Notes: generated from the sequence alone by a model not told the origin. A DNA stretch of 64,000 nucleotides from Calliopum simillimum (GCA_951812925.1 OX638370.1:103306897-103370896), one strand, 5' to 3'. Numbered from the stretch's first letter, positions 44,891 through 56,794 are shown. Program-made: numbers and translations.

Positions 44891-47800
44891 TCACCGAATT
44901 CAAGAAATGATTAATACTTAAGATAAATACCTTAAAAAAATAAAATTAACATGAAAATGTGTGAGGTCTTTATTGATATTGACAATTTTTTGGCCTTCGC
45001 GGTGAAGTTTCGACTTTTTAGTGTTCGGCAGCTATTAGTGAAATTTTAAAGCAAATATTTCTGAGGTACATAGTGATCCATTATTCCTCCGTTTAAGGGG
45101 CAATTTTTGTACGATTTTGAGAAATGGTCAAATTTGGCCCATTTGTAGGGGATGCAGAGGGTTAAAGTTCTGTACAAAAATATTCCACTTGATATCCTGC
45201 ATAAGTTTTCACAACATGTGATATACCCCAGGTGTAAGTATCGTAAAATTTAGTGTGTCTACCTGACCCATGTTAAGAAAACAAAAACAAATTCGACCTG
45301 ATCCAGAAAATCGCGAAGACACATATATCTTATTTTTGGCTATATTTTCAGAATATATTAGTTTTTTTCATTTGTGCAACCAAAGGTTGAATTTTGTCGG
45401 ACGTTGGTAATTTCAACTAAATAAAATACCCAATTAGATGTTACTCATACGTCAAAGTGTGCAAAATTGAGTGCTTATAATTATGAACAAAAATAATTAA
45501 TTCGTATTCTAAGTAATCTAACCTTAACAGAATACTGTACCTATAAATAAATTGTATTAACACAAATGCAATAAAGTATCAACGTTCGGACGTTTCAATA
45601 AACAACAAGTGGTCGATGCTAAACGTTTTGACTTTATTTTAATATTTTAATTTTATTTAAAAAACCGATTCAATTCACTTAAAAAATAAACTTGCTAATT
45701 ATATTACATTAGGATGTCGGAAGTTTCACCTGCATTTATGCAAACTAGAATCGCCCAATGCTCAATATTTGCACACAAATGTATTAAATAATTTTAGTCC
45801 TTTTTTGACTGTTTTAGTACTCTTTGGTACAAAATAGGAAAGCTCATTTATCATCCCCGGTACAATGACAAACGTGAAACGAAAACAAAACAAAAAACAT
45901 GAAGTCAGTGTCAGACAGCTTTCTCTTTTTGTGCTGTATCTTCTTTTCAGCTCTGTGTGACCGCGTATTTTGTCGTTGTTAATGTTGAAAAATTTGCATA
46001 GAATTTTACCTGACTTAATGGCAAAATATTAAAATAATTTTAACTTTGTGCACACTTACACACAAATACCTTTCTAATGGTGTATTATTCAAAGTCGTGC
46101 TCCATTTCTAACAAAGTAAAAAAGGTAGGACAAATTTTTGTCTTGCGTATTAGCATATAGATACAACACAAAATGATAGGAAAAAAACCAACTTCAGGTT
46201 TGTAAATACATAGTAGCTTTCAAGCTTCATAAAAGGCTATAAAAGCTAGAAAAGAAAAAACATATATTAAAGTTGTAGCCTTTAGGTATATTTCTATTTC
46301 GAACAATAGACCATGGGGTCCAGCAAGTAAATAGAAAATTACTATGCTTTATTTTCGATGTACGAACATTGACTACGACATTGAGTGAGCGTGATTGATA
46401 TTTTGACGGGTTTTTGTATTTTTTGTTATTCCAGCTACCTTGTTGTTTTCTTCTTCTAAAGTGTAATATTCAATGAAACTCTGATACTATGTACCTTGCA
46501 CTGCTCTCTATCGTTTGATGGGGTTTTGTTTTATTGCCACATAACGCTCACTAAGCGCTAATTAAATAGGTACGCGATATCGTCATAATTCTTAAGTCAC
46601 TGCAATCACAAAACAGAGTTAATTGCATGCACACGTTCGTTCACTGCTCGTTGCACACTCAAAAGAAATACACTAATTAATAGCAAACTGAGTGCAACCT
46701 TTGCTCCCGCAGGGTGCCCTGCCCCGTACAGCGGCCGTTCAATTATAAACTTATGACAGTTCTGTGAAAAATATTTTATAATAAACAAAATGGTTTCTAT
46801 CTAATGCAACATTTATCTTGCGTCATTTATCTTAAAAAAGGGTAGAAAAAAAGACAGACACAAATAGCTCGGAACGCATATATATATTTTTTTTTTTTTT
46901 TTTGTTTTAAACATTTACTTATAACAAAATAGTTGTTCACGCCTGTCTACCTTTAATTTTCGAAGAATTTGAAATAAATTAAAAGGAAAAAAAAACAGAA
47001 AACAGAAAACACAACAAGCAACAGCACATTAAGAAATTTAGAAGAAGAACAAAAGAGACAGAGAGAGAGAGAAAAATCAAAAGATTCATGATCATCTTGC
47101 CTTAGCGCTGCTAATCTTGATCATCCTCGCAGCAGCCGTGCACGTCGCGCATTTAATTTTAACAGCAGCTAGCGGCCAATACAATACCAATACACACACA
47201 AATACACACACACATACATATACAATGAATTTGATATAAAACATAAAGCATAACAGCATGCGCACTTAATGCAGCGCATGAAAAACAAAGAAACAGCGAA
47301 CTTTAAAACAAAAGAGTTAAGCAACGAACTCGCTGGCTGTTAGTGTTGCCTTTTGGTGCTTGCTGCTGCTGCTGCAGTTAATGTGAATGATGTTTTGTTG
47401 TTAATGCTGTAGTTTGGTGTCTTATATGTTTTAGTTGTTGTTATTCATGTTGTTGTTGTTGTTGTTGCTGTGTTGCTGCCTGCCGCTGTCACTTTGATTG
47501 ATGCCCAACAAGATTTGGTTAATTTTTTATTGATGAATCTACAAATGTTGGGAGCGAAAATAGCACAGCATACAATCAAAAAACAATCATTTTAACGCAT
47601 ATTTATACAAAATTAAAAGCGCAAAACTTTCTTTTCTTTATTTTTTCACTTAATTCTCTATTCAAATTTCAATCACCGTTTAAGTTTTTGCTGTTTTTTT
47701 GCTTTGGTCATTTAAATCTGAAATTTTTTTACTACCCTACATCCAGTAAACAGAGTGTTAACGCTAGGTTTATGAAGCTACTAAGAGGTGATAAAGGAAG

Positions 47801-47944
47801 TCTAGACTTGCAAAATATTTTATGTGAAGGAGGGGGGTTGCAAATGTACTCCTTAGAAAAAATAGGGAAAAACCTAACTTTCTGACTTTGACTTGTTTTA
47901 CGAACAAATTTTTCTTGCTTCACACTAACGCTTTGAAATACTTT
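44891..47944. other. Probable Egfr 5' intron or flank with a unique island at 46.58-47.56 kb
   Basis: The island carries GA and CA tracts, (TTG)n at about 47448-47470 and a recurrent motif copy on the minus strand at 47306-47331. Two signal-peptide-like stretches occur: minus strand 46606-46788 (VALSLLLISVFLLSVQ) and plus strand about 47084-47180 (LALALLILIILAAAV). Neither has a convincing start plus a donor in the phase required by Egfr. Confidence 0.35.
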
Positions 47945-48487
47945 CTTACAGAAATATGACATTTTTTTTAGGGCGTGGTACCGTCAATATTTCCCTTGGA
48001 CATTATTTGTGCCAAAACTCTTAATACATATACCAAATGTCATCCATGTCCGTTAAATATTTTCAGCGATATGATTTTTTTGGGAACTCGAAAAAAAACG
48101 AATTATCCAAGAGGGTACCCTTAGGTGAAAAAATCTTTTTTCAACTAAAATGTCATAAAAAGCCATGAAACGCGTAAAAAATAGGAAATTTTTTTTAATT
48201 TTTGTTTCCTAGGATGTGGGACCCTTGGGTGAAAAAATTTTGTTTCCCTAAAATGTTGTACAAAGTCATGAAACGCGTAGAAAATACAAAAAAAAAGAAA
48301 CAAAAATTTGTTGGTGCCAGCATCCTAGGGCTGAAAAAAAAAACCGAAAAAACTAATGATGCAGAAACACGCGCCAAACTAAAAGTAAATATTGTATAAA
48401 TTTTCACGGTGATCGGTCCAGCCGTTCGGGAGTCTATAAGAAACATACAGCCATACAAGCATTCATTTTTATATAGTATATAGATTA
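47945..48487 (+). mobile_element. Dispersed repeat, copy A (GGTACCACGCCC ... ACCGTGAAAATTT type)
   Basis: The order of landmarks is TTAGGGCGTGGTACCGTC, CAAATGTCATCCATGTCCGT, TTATCCAAGAGGGTACCC, two TCATGAAACGCGTAGAAAA-type blocks, and TTTTCACGGTGATCGGTCCA. Then come CCGTTCGGGAGTCTATAAG and the end TTTTTATATAGTATATAG. The same series runs in reverse at 58806-59400. The style suggests a Helitron or Helentron-type non-autonomous element, without proof. No protein is encoded; open frames across it are not genes. Confidence 0.7.
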
Positions 48488-49136
48488 TGTTAATAAGACT
48501 TTTTTCATACTAAAATGGCTGCCAAATTCAAAAAATAGGAAAAAAAATTTAAAATATAAATGTCCAGAACTTTAAAAATGCTTTTTAAACATATAAACCA
48601 CTATTATCTTTGGAAAGCTCATACAATTGGCTAAAAGTTTTTAAAGAAAAGTTCTCTCTAAATCGTGAGGGTTAATCAAAACATTTTTTTTTTTTGTAAA
48701 ACATATCAGAAATCTGATTTTTCCCTCTAACTCTTCAGCGGTGGAAAGGGAGTAATGTCATTCTATGGTTTTAAAAATGAGCAAAATCGATTTATGAATG
48801 GTTTTTAAGGCTATTGAAAAAAAAATTTACCTGTATACTAAAAATGGTAAGGGGTAACTCTGAACAAAATCTAGATGAAGCCGGACAAGAGCTTCCCATA
48901 CAAGCGAAATCTTCAAAACTCTATACTGAGAGCATTTAATAACGTAGAAGAATCAAACTTTATGAAGATACTAGAAATGGTATGAGCCAACTCTTAACAG
49001 AAGTTGGGGCGATTCAGACAAAAAGCAGTGGCAACTTCGAAGCAAATAATACATTTTTTTAATGATATTCAGACTGAGCTATTTTCACTAAAGCAACCAA
49101 ATATGTTCTGAGTAGACTACAGGAAAAGCATATTTA
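48488..49136. other. Repeat-like AT-rich sequence
   Basis: No gene was recognised. Phrases such as AAATGGCTGCCAAATTC and TTTACCTGTATACTAAAAAT have the look of dispersed repeats, but no second copy was found. Confidence 0.3.
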
Positions 49137-49878
49137 CGTGGGCTGCTATATATATTTCTGGCCTAGGCAACACTAATGTCAATAGCTAAAATCTAGCAAG
49201 ACCATAATAAAGTTTGACATTTTTTAGCATAAACGTACTTACAACGTTTTGATGTACAAGTGCTATTTGTTTTGTTTACAGTGAGTTAAGAAAATTAATT
49301 TTTCCATTGATAATTTATGCGATTGATAGATTATGGGGTTTCCAACGAGAACAAACGTTTTTTACAAATAAATGTTCATGCAAAATCGAATGTATTGGAG
49401 TGGAACAAATGCTCAAGGATGCCTCTATCTCACGGTATGTCACATGACGATCTTGCATTATCAGTTCACGCACGGCATCAATGTTCTCTGACACAACGGC
49501 CGTTTTTGGACGACCTTCACGGAATTCGTCTTTGAGCGAGCGTCGGCCACGTTTGAATTCATTAAACCAGTTTTTCACAGTGCTACAGGATGGTGCTTTA
49601 TCCCTATACAAAGATTTAAATTCATAGATGCACTTTTGTCGTGATAATCCACGTCGAAAGTTGTGAAAAATGGTCGCACGAAAATGTTCACGAGTTAATT
49701 TAATTTTTTTGCCAAATTGATTTTTTCAAATCACTGTTAACAACACAAATGATGGTCGTACGTCAAAACGTTCTGAGTACGTTTATGCTAAAAAATGTCA
49801 AACTTTATTATGGTGTTGCCAGATTTTAGCCATTGACATTAGTGTTGCCTAGGCCAGAAATATATATAGCAGCCTACG
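49137..49878 (-). mobile_element. Internally deleted mariner element (742 bp)
   Basis: Very long inverted termini of about 118 bp (CGTGGGCTGCTATATATATT on the left; CGTAGGCTGCTATATATATT as the complement of the right) differ at only about seven positions. TA flanks both sides (49135-49136; 49879-49880). The interior keeps only the N-terminal third of a mariner transposase. An autonomous relative would be about 1.3 kb, so the catalytic half has been deleted. The high TIR identity suggests late mobilisation, perhaps by a full-length relative elsewhere. Confidence 0.9.
49315..49696 (-). pseudogene. Mariner transposase N-terminal fragment
   Basis: The minus-strand frame reads LTREHFRATIFHNFRRGLSR and onward through TVKNWFNEFKRGRRSLKDEF and AVRELIMQDRHVTYREIEAS to VCSRWKPHNL, where it stops. 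These are the paired helix-turn-helix DNA-binding domain and the linker of insect mariner transposases. The three catalytic Asp residues and everything after the linker are missing. The frame is otherwise intact except for a TGA upstream of the segment and no clear ATG, so a protein is unlikely. Confidence 0.92.
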
Positions 49879-49880
49879 TA

Positions 49881-51294
49881 CAAATCAAACGTATAAGTTA
49901 AGAACTAAAGTTATCAACTTTTTAAGGGACAGTGTTTTTCACATAAATATACTTAGGTTGTAACTTCAAAAATAGCTCCAAGCAATTAAAAATTCCTAGC
50001 TAGAGGTATTAAAATTTGACACAAGATGAAACATTTTGCAGATTTGTATTCAATCCATGCCAAGATACATACTCGTTGGCATAATTCTTTGGATTTTAAG
50101 ACTTTCGGAAAGTTTCACTCTTTGGCTAAGACAAAGATAGCACCCTTTCTAGAGTTTTCATATTTGTAACATTTTTGTTCTTTTGTTCCCCCTTAGAATG
50201 CTGCTTGATACATTTGCTGCTGCTGTCCATGCCGTAGATGATGCTGTTGCTATTTCTATTTTCTCCAAACAACTCTGCTGCATTGCTCAGGGTATTTTGT
50301 TGTCTTGTTGTTGCCCTACCTTGCTGGACTCTTACCTTTAGATGTTGCCCACAAGTTGCTTGGCCGGTTTGGCGTTCATGCTTCTTCTGCTGTTGCTGAG
50401 TATTTTTCTTCATCTTCTTCTTTTGCCTCTTCTTCTTCAGTTTGTGTAATTTTTTCGTGGAAACGAATTTGTTTTTTTCTCATATTTTGGTTCTTCGCAT
50501 ACCAAAACTTCAACCACCTGGATTTCTTTTTATTTTATTTTCTTTCAGTTTGAGTTCTTCAGTTTTTTGTTTCTGTTGTGAAAACTTGTGTTTTTGTTGT
50601 TGTATTTGGATTTTGTTCTTGTATTTTGCTTTGCTGCAGGCAATTGTGCTTCAAATAGGTAGAACACCAGCAAGAAGAACAACAACAACAAAACACTATG
50701 TTTAAGAGAACCTTTTTTTTTTTTTTGAGAAAACACTAAAGCATTTACGTAAAAAGCAACAACGAGAACAACAAAAGAAAGAGTTTTAACATTAAGTGGT
50801 TACGTACACGTTGCTTGTTGTATTTGTTGTTGTTTTTAACTTTTTTTTTATGTTTTGTCATCATGGTATTCGAAGATATTCGTGTATTTCAGTTAGAAAT
50901 TCGGAGTTGATTTGAGGTTTTCGAACAAAATTACCGTAAATGAAATAGCTATCCAACAATAATCTTTTTAACCCATTGGAAAAAGGTATATGGACAAAGC
51001 TGCATGTCGGACGTTTCATTTGTATAAAACTTATTTTGTCGAAAAGCTGCCTATTGGTATAACAAGAAGTTAAAAATTCGGACGTTTCATAAAACGAAAT
51101 ACATTTTAAGACTAACTTCAAAGTCAGAAGAAAAAATTTTTGATAAATTTAATAAGCTTTGAGAAAAGTCATGCCTCATATTAAAACTTAAAGTACAATA
51201 TTATACTTTTTTATTTACATTTCATTTTGAACGTTCCTCATTTCTCCACTCAATAAAAAGTAAATTTTTTTATCAGTTTATTCTTTAGAGATAT
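49881..51294. other. Probable Egfr 5' intron or flank with a low-complexity island
   Basis: The island 50150-50830 is rich in TTG/TTC tracts, and open frames on both strands there (50126-50413, 50305-50553, 50442-50705) are low complexity. Phrases TCGGACGTTTCAT (51005) and TTCGGACGTTTCATAA (51066) recur, and a similar one is at 45583. No gene. Confidence 0.3.
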
Positions 51295-53514
51295 GGGTAA
51301 ATCTCCGAAAATTGTACCAAAATATGCCTTTTTTTGTCCCCAAAATTTTTTTTTACTTTTTTATAACTTGAAAGTATGGAATATGATGACCTAAAACCTC
51401 TGGTACATTTTTAAGAAATGAACATAAACTTTCAGCGTTGCCATATGATTTTTTTTTAAGTACATTTAAAAAATTAAAATTAAATTTTAGTCTCAAAACG
51501 CTTAAATAAACTTTAGAAAAATCCAACATGAAATTTCAGGGTTGACATATGGTTGCTTTCGAAAATTTCTTTAAATCTTTTTGGTTTTACGTTCGTCATT
51601 ATAGTTACACACTAAGAAATAATAGTTTAAATCGTTAAAAACTCATCGAACCGAAATTTGGTTTAAACAAAACTAACGCAAAAAAAACCCAGGTGGCAAC
51701 CCTGAAAATTGTTATATATTGTAACTTCAGAAAAGTTTATCTGAGCGGTTCTGAAACCATTAATTTCAACTAAGTCAAAAGAAGTTAGAGTTATATAAGA
51801 TTTTTGAAAATAACCAGGTGGCAACCCTAAAGATTTATATTGGATTTTTGAAAAGTTTATTTAAGTGTTTTCAGACTAAAAATTTATTTCTATTTTTTTA
51901 AATAAATGGTTTAAGTAAATCTAACAACAAAAAACCAGGTGGAGGGTTACTATGATGATGAAATTTTGCAAAAAAAAACGACGGAGAATGATGAAACGGA
52001 GAATGACGAAATGTTGCAAAAACAGTAATGTCACAATAAAAATAGAGTTATTTTTAAAAAAAAGTTGAAACTGGTGGATAGCCCCTATAATTGTTTATTA
52101 TTTTATTTATATAAAGACAAAACAATATGGTTAGCAATATTAAACTAGTAAGGGTGTAACTTTTGGCCTGGCCAAAAAATAAATACCCTACACTGCAGTA
52201 TTTTGAAAATTTTGCTTATATGGGAGGTGCCACGCACTCTTGTCCGAGTTCTTCCAGTTTTTGTTCAGAGCTTGCATTTATAGTTTTTAGTGTCTGAGTG
52301 AAATTTGGTTGGATTATCTCAAAAACCTTTTTCAGTTTAGCGTTTTGAAGCTTTTGCTTATATGGGAAGTACCACACCCTCTTGTCCGAGTTTGTATAGT
52401 TTTAGCTTAGAGCGTGCATTTGTAGTCTTTAGTATTTGAGTGAAATTTGGTTGGATTATCTCAAAAAACGCTTTCAGTATAGCGTTTTGAAGATTTTGCC
52501 TATATGGGAGGTGCCACGCCCTCTTGTCCAAATTTGCTAAGTTTTTTCTCAGAGCTTGCGCTTACAATTCGTAGTACTTATGTGTATTGTGGTTGCATTG
52601 TCGTAAAAAATACTCCTAAAATTGCATTTTAAATATATTTTTTGTATAGGCGGTAGGCGTGTCCGTTAACCGATTTTGTTCATTTTTAACCTCCCGAGCT
52701 ATCTTTAACGACGGAGGTAGTGTATCAAATTTAATTGAATTATCTTGCTCAGTTTTCCCAAAAAGTGTATTTCAACACACAGCCAGCCACCCAGCCAGAC
52801 AGACGGACATGGCTATTTCGACTCAGGAGGTGACGCTGATCAAGAATATATATACTTTTCTATATCTGCCACGCCTTCTTCTCTGCGTTACAAATGGATG
52901 GACGAAGTGAATATACCCTGGGTGTAGGGTAGAAAAAAACTTATGCGGAGAATGATGTACACTTGCGTTCTTTTTTTTAAACTTTTTTTTAAAAAAAAAA
53001 AAAAAACACAAACGAACACTCACTGTCGAAAAACCAAAACTGACTGAGCTGAAAATGTACTGAATCTCCTCTTTCTCTTCACTTTAAGTTCTCTATTTAC
53101 TCAATATTTAAAAATTTTACAGTTCGAATAAGGAAAACTGAGCGAAGGTAGTCCAAAATAAGAGGCCAAATTCTATGTATGTCATTTCTATAAATGTAAA
53201 AACAAATTTTTGAAGAGTTAACATGGAAAACCAGTAGCTGAAATATACATATAAAACTAATGTCGTATAAGTTTTCTTTAGAAAATAACTTAATATGCGA
53301 AACGGGCAAACTTAATTTAGGGACAGGACGGAGAATGACTTCTTAACATTTTATGTTACAATTTCATAGTAAAATAATAATTTTTTTTTTAGCAATTCGT
53401 ATGGAAGCTCTGCTAAGTTATCTGCATTAAATAGTTAAAATATCAAATTTTAAATTTAAACATGGTTTTGAGTCCCGGCACATAGGAATGTTACATTTTT
53501 TGGAGACTTAATCG
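51295..53514. mobile_element. 1.36-kb TIR element, copy 2, split by a DINE-1-like element
   Basis: It starts GGGTAAATCTCCGAAAATTG and ends near TTTTTTGGAGACTTAATC, following copy 1 (17809-19167) block by block: GTTTATCTGAGCGGTTCTGA, ACCAGGTGGCAACCC, CGGAGAATGATGAAACGGAG, CTGACTGAGCTGAAAATG and AAACATGGTTTTGAGTCCC. Removing the DINE-like insert (52147-52931) leaves about 1.43 kb, close to the 1.36 kb of copy 1. Its right terminus is more decayed than in copy 1. Confidence 0.75.
52147..52931 (-). mobile_element. DINE-1/mini-me-like element, copy 3 (nested)
   Basis: The left end is AGTAAGGGTGTAACTTTTGG with GGCCTGGCC; then come three units of 141-142 bp with cores at 52228, 52369 and 52511. The GGCGGTAGGCGTGTCCGTTA block, a CCAGCCACCCAGCCAG tract, the CTCAGGAGGTGACGCTGATC core and the right end ATACCCTGGGTGTAGGGTA follow. 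The flanks AATATTAAACT and GAAAAAAACTTATGCGG are continuous in the uninterrupted copy at about 18600-18625, so the insertion point is known closely. No target duplication is apparent, as expected for rolling-circle elements. Confidence 0.82.
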
Positions 53515-55292
53515 TATCTTAGTTTGAAAAGGTATAAGAACATTTATATTATTCGAGCATTTAAGTGAACCTCCAAAATTTGTAGCACAGCTTACGAGTA
53601 TCCTGCAACATGTAAGAAAAAAAGTTAAAGTTCTAAAAAACTAAAACTTTTCTAATGCTGCATTTGCTTGGCAATAAAATTTTTGAGCGCGTGCTAACTT
53701 TACAGCAATTATTGCTGTTGCTACTACTAACTACTGCTGCTGCTGCTGGTGAAAGTAAATCAAAGAGCACGCGTGCGTCGCCAGAGTACAAAATCAACTC
53801 ATTAACGCGCTGGTAGTGTCCGCGTTTGTGGCATTTTAAAATTGCCAAGCAGCATAAATAATTCATAGCAATTTTGCTGCTGTTACTTTGGCGCTCTGTT
53901 AATGTTGTTGTTGTTGTTTTTGTGATGATTGTTGCTGTGACAATCAGCCATCAACACCAAGCAAACGACGCGTGTATTGTGGACAACATGCTGTCCGGAA
54001 TAGATAACAACAAACACAGCATGTAGCGGTACCCGCAGCAATTGTTGCAACTGTTGGCTGCTGCTGCTGCTGTTGATTTTATTATTTAACGCGCAGCACG
54101 CGCTATTTGTTGTTTGCAACATTTTTGTTGTTGCTGCTGCAAAAATCCAAACAACAAAGTTCATAATAAATTCGCCTTTAATTCAATTCCTCATTCAACA
54201 ACACAACAACAACAACAACAATGCAAAGTAAGTAATGCCTTGCAACTACTGCATACGTGTCTGGCATTAGAACCACAACAACAGCAACAGAAAGCATTTG
54301 ACCGCAGCAGCATCAGCATAAAAAATGATGCGCTGCAGCAACTTTGAACGGTCGTTTGGTCCAAGCGGCGCCAGAAACTCGTTTTTTTTTTTTTTGTTGC
54401 TTTTGCTTTGCTTTTATTGTTGATTTTCTATTCAAAAGCAGCAGCAGCAACACAGCAATAAGAATTCTGCTGAGCAACGGCAAGCAAAAGCTTTGATTGG
54501 TATTCAACAACAACAACAACAACAGCAACAACAACACGAGCATAAAACCCCACGTTTATCTTTCAAACGAGTTGTTGCATCTACAAAAATTTTTGTTGCT
54601 GTAGCTATAGTAGCTGATGCTGTTACCCCGCTCGCCCCTTTGATTAATCGAGCAAGGCATTTTGTTGCACCAACTTGTCTATTTGGTGTTGTTGTTGTTT
54701 TTGTTGTTGATGATGCTACGCTTTGCAAAGTTTTTCTTTTTTTTTTGTTGTTTTTAATCGTTTTCATGGCGCCCTTCGAAAATTCCAGCAATTGTAAAGT
54801 TTAGTTCCTCTTGCTGTTGTTTTTGTTGTTGTTGTTGTTGTTGTTGTTGTAATTGATGTCGTGCCTTACGGTTACGTGTTGACTGCATACAACCAACGAC
54901 TGAAATCATTGAGCGCATCAAAGCCGACAAAGCCGATAGCAGGCAGTCAGAGTCAGCAACTTGAAAACTTTGAAATTTTCAACTTTTTCGTTATTGTTGT
55001 AAGAACAAAACCACAACAACAACAACATTTGAGTTACAATTCGTGCCTCACGACTAAGAAAACAACAACAGCAACAATAAACTTTTAGAATGCGGACAGC
55101 AGCGTACAGTGCGTTAGTTACGATAAAACTTTCAAAGTCAAATCCGTGCAATGTCCTTCTCATCAGGAAGGCCTCTGAGTTTATTTGGGGGTTAATAGCA
55201 GGAACTCACTACTAGGACTCTTGTGAACTTTGCTCCTATACATTCGAAAATCAAAAAAATAGTTCTTTAGTTCTTTTACAAAATTCGAAATA
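53515..55292. other. Unique island dense in CAA/CAG/TTG tracts
   Basis: Triplet tracts include (CTG)n near 53735 and 54060, (CAA)n near 54205 and 54508, and (TTG)n at about 54822-54850. Many overlapping open frames give Gln-, Leu- or Cys-rich runs in all frames, so none is accepted as a gene. Such tracts are common in introns and regulatory regions of large fly developmental genes. It is consistent with an Egfr 5' intron or promoter region. Confidence 0.4.
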
Positions 55293-55300
55293 GTTTTGCG

Positions 55301-55880
55301 GGCTCCCTGAAATAACGCCATAGGAAATAACGCCAGAAAATTTTTTGGAAATAACGCCAGAAAAATCTTCATACAAAATTCTGGCGTTATTTCCATTTTG
55401 TTTTGGAAATAAAGCCAAAAACATTTCTGGCGTTATTTCCAAAAATTGTGGTGTTATTTCCAAAAATAATGTAGTTTAGAAAAAGGAAATAACTCCATAG
55501 GAAATAACGCCAGAAAATTGATTGGAAATAACGCCAGAAAAATCGGCATACAAAATTCTGGCGTTATTTCCATTTTGTATAGGAAATAAAGCCAAAAACT
55601 TTTCTGGCGTTATTTCCTAGTTAATTTTTGGTTTTATTTCCAAAACAAAATGGAAATAAAGCCAGAATTTTGTATGCAGATTTTTCTGGCGTTATTTCCA
55701 AAAAATTTTTTGGCGTTATTTCCTATGGCGTTATTTCCTTTGGCATTATTTCCAAAAATTCTGGCGTTGTTTCCTAATCAGTTTTTGGCTTTATTTCCAA
55801 AAATTAATGCCAGAAAATTTCTGGCGTTATTTCCAAAAAATTTTCTGGCGTTATTTCCTATGGCGTTAATTCCGGGAGCC
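55301..55880. mobile_element. 580-bp hairpin transposon with perfect 8-bp TSD and about 22 GGAAATAACGCCA motifs
   Basis: The ends are inverted: GGCTCCCTGAAATAACGCCA on the left and the complement GGCTCCCGGAATTAACGCCA on the right. They are flanked by the identical 8-bp duplication GTTTTGCG (55293-55300; 55881-55888). The interior consists almost entirely of GGAAATAACGCCAGAAAA and its complement, about 22 copies in mixed orientation, so both strands can fold heavily. TIRs starting GG with 8-bp duplications suit Merlin; P or an atypical hAT are alternatives. Repetitive open frames (FLALFPKNFLALFP type) come from the motif and are not genes. No transposase. Confidence 0.88.
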
Positions 55881-55974
55881 GTTTTGCGCAATTGCACCAA
55901 AAACCGAAGGGTACCGTTTATTGTTCGGCACCACTTTTTAACGTAAAGGAGTTTTTATAACATTTTTGAGCTCA

Positions 55975-56345
55975 CAAGAAAGAGTACCGGAGTATCTACT
56001 TAATATTGTTTTGTTTTTTTTTTCTGAAAATATTTCCCATAAAAAAATTTCTTACAAAAGAAGAGTTCTGGTAAGAGTTCTGGATAGCGCTCAAAGAGTT
56101 CTACAGAAAATATTTGAAGCACTCAGGAAAAAAAATAACTATCGAAGAGAAGTTCTGATTAAAGTTTTGAGTAGGGATCCTAGAGTTCTAAAGAAAATCT
56201 TTCAAACTTTTTTCCAAAATATTCGTACTTTTCATGTTCATCACAAATTAAGAAAAAAAAATATTTTTCAAAGTATCCGAAAAATAATTTTCTGAGAGGA
56301 GTTCTGAATAGAGTATTGAGTTCTCAGGAAAATTCTTCCAACATT
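55975..56345. repeat. Degenerate tandem repeat (AGAGTTCTGG units)
   Basis: Three to four diverged units of about 100 bp share AAGAGTTCTGGTAAGAGTTC, GAGTTCTACAGAAAATATTT, CAAAATATTCGTACTTTTCA and related phrases. The plus-strand open frame at 55966-56295 (RRVLVRVLDSAQRVLQKIF) arises from it. Confidence 0.55.
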
Positions 56346-56609
56346 TTTCAAAAATATTCGTACCTTTTATTTAAATGGTTTAAAATACTTTCATATGAAC
56401 TTATATATAAACTTTATACAAAAATAGTATAAAAGAGTTTTGTATGGTGATAGTATTAAATTTAAACCAAAATAGTGTAAATTGTATTAATACTTTATTT
56501 GTATAAATTTTATACGAACAAGTATAAACGGTTTGTTTACCAAATTGTAGCATAGATTTCATAACAAATTTGGTGTGGATTTGTATTCATTCCAATTTGG
56601 TTTGCTGTA

Positions 56610-56794
56610 TGGAATCCACAAGACAGTAGAGGACGTGGTAGACCAAAAACCATCTGGAAAAGGGCGTTGGAGAAGAAAATCTAAGAATTGCGAAAATCGT
56701 GACAAGAGATAAAAGTCATCGCAAACGATCGTGACAAATGGAGACGTTTCATTTTGGCCTTTTGCTTCTTCTAGGAGTTACAGGAGAATACATA
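56610..56794 (+). mobile_element. 5'-truncated LINE 3' end (copy 3, opposite strand)
   Basis: Plus-strand sequence encodes WNPQDSRGRGRPKTIWKRAL and continues to AGGAGTTACAGGAGAATACA. This is the same tail as 7366-7670 and 4086-4389 but in the other orientation. The start at about 56610 is abrupt. No RT sequence remains. Confidence 0.75.

Noticed and set aside
46606..46788. Candidate Egfr signal-peptide exon on the minus strand (VALSLLLISVFLLSVQ)
   Set aside because: No acceptable GT donor lies at the end of the frame; the nearest GTTTTG does not fit the consensus.
47084..47190. Plus-strand signal-peptide-like frame (LALALLILIILAAAV)
   Set aside because: There is no ATG in frame and it is on the strand opposite Egfr; it then runs into a CA microsatellite and a stop.
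54114..55088. Possible Gln-rich protein genes around 54-55 kb
   Set aside because: Triplet tracts keep several frames open on both strands at once; there are no domains, splice sites or a consistent reading frame.
55650..55946. Plus-strand frame with FLALFPKN repeats and its minus-strand counterpart
   Set aside because: It is the translation of the inverted motif array of the 580-bp transposon; similar frames exist in both directions.
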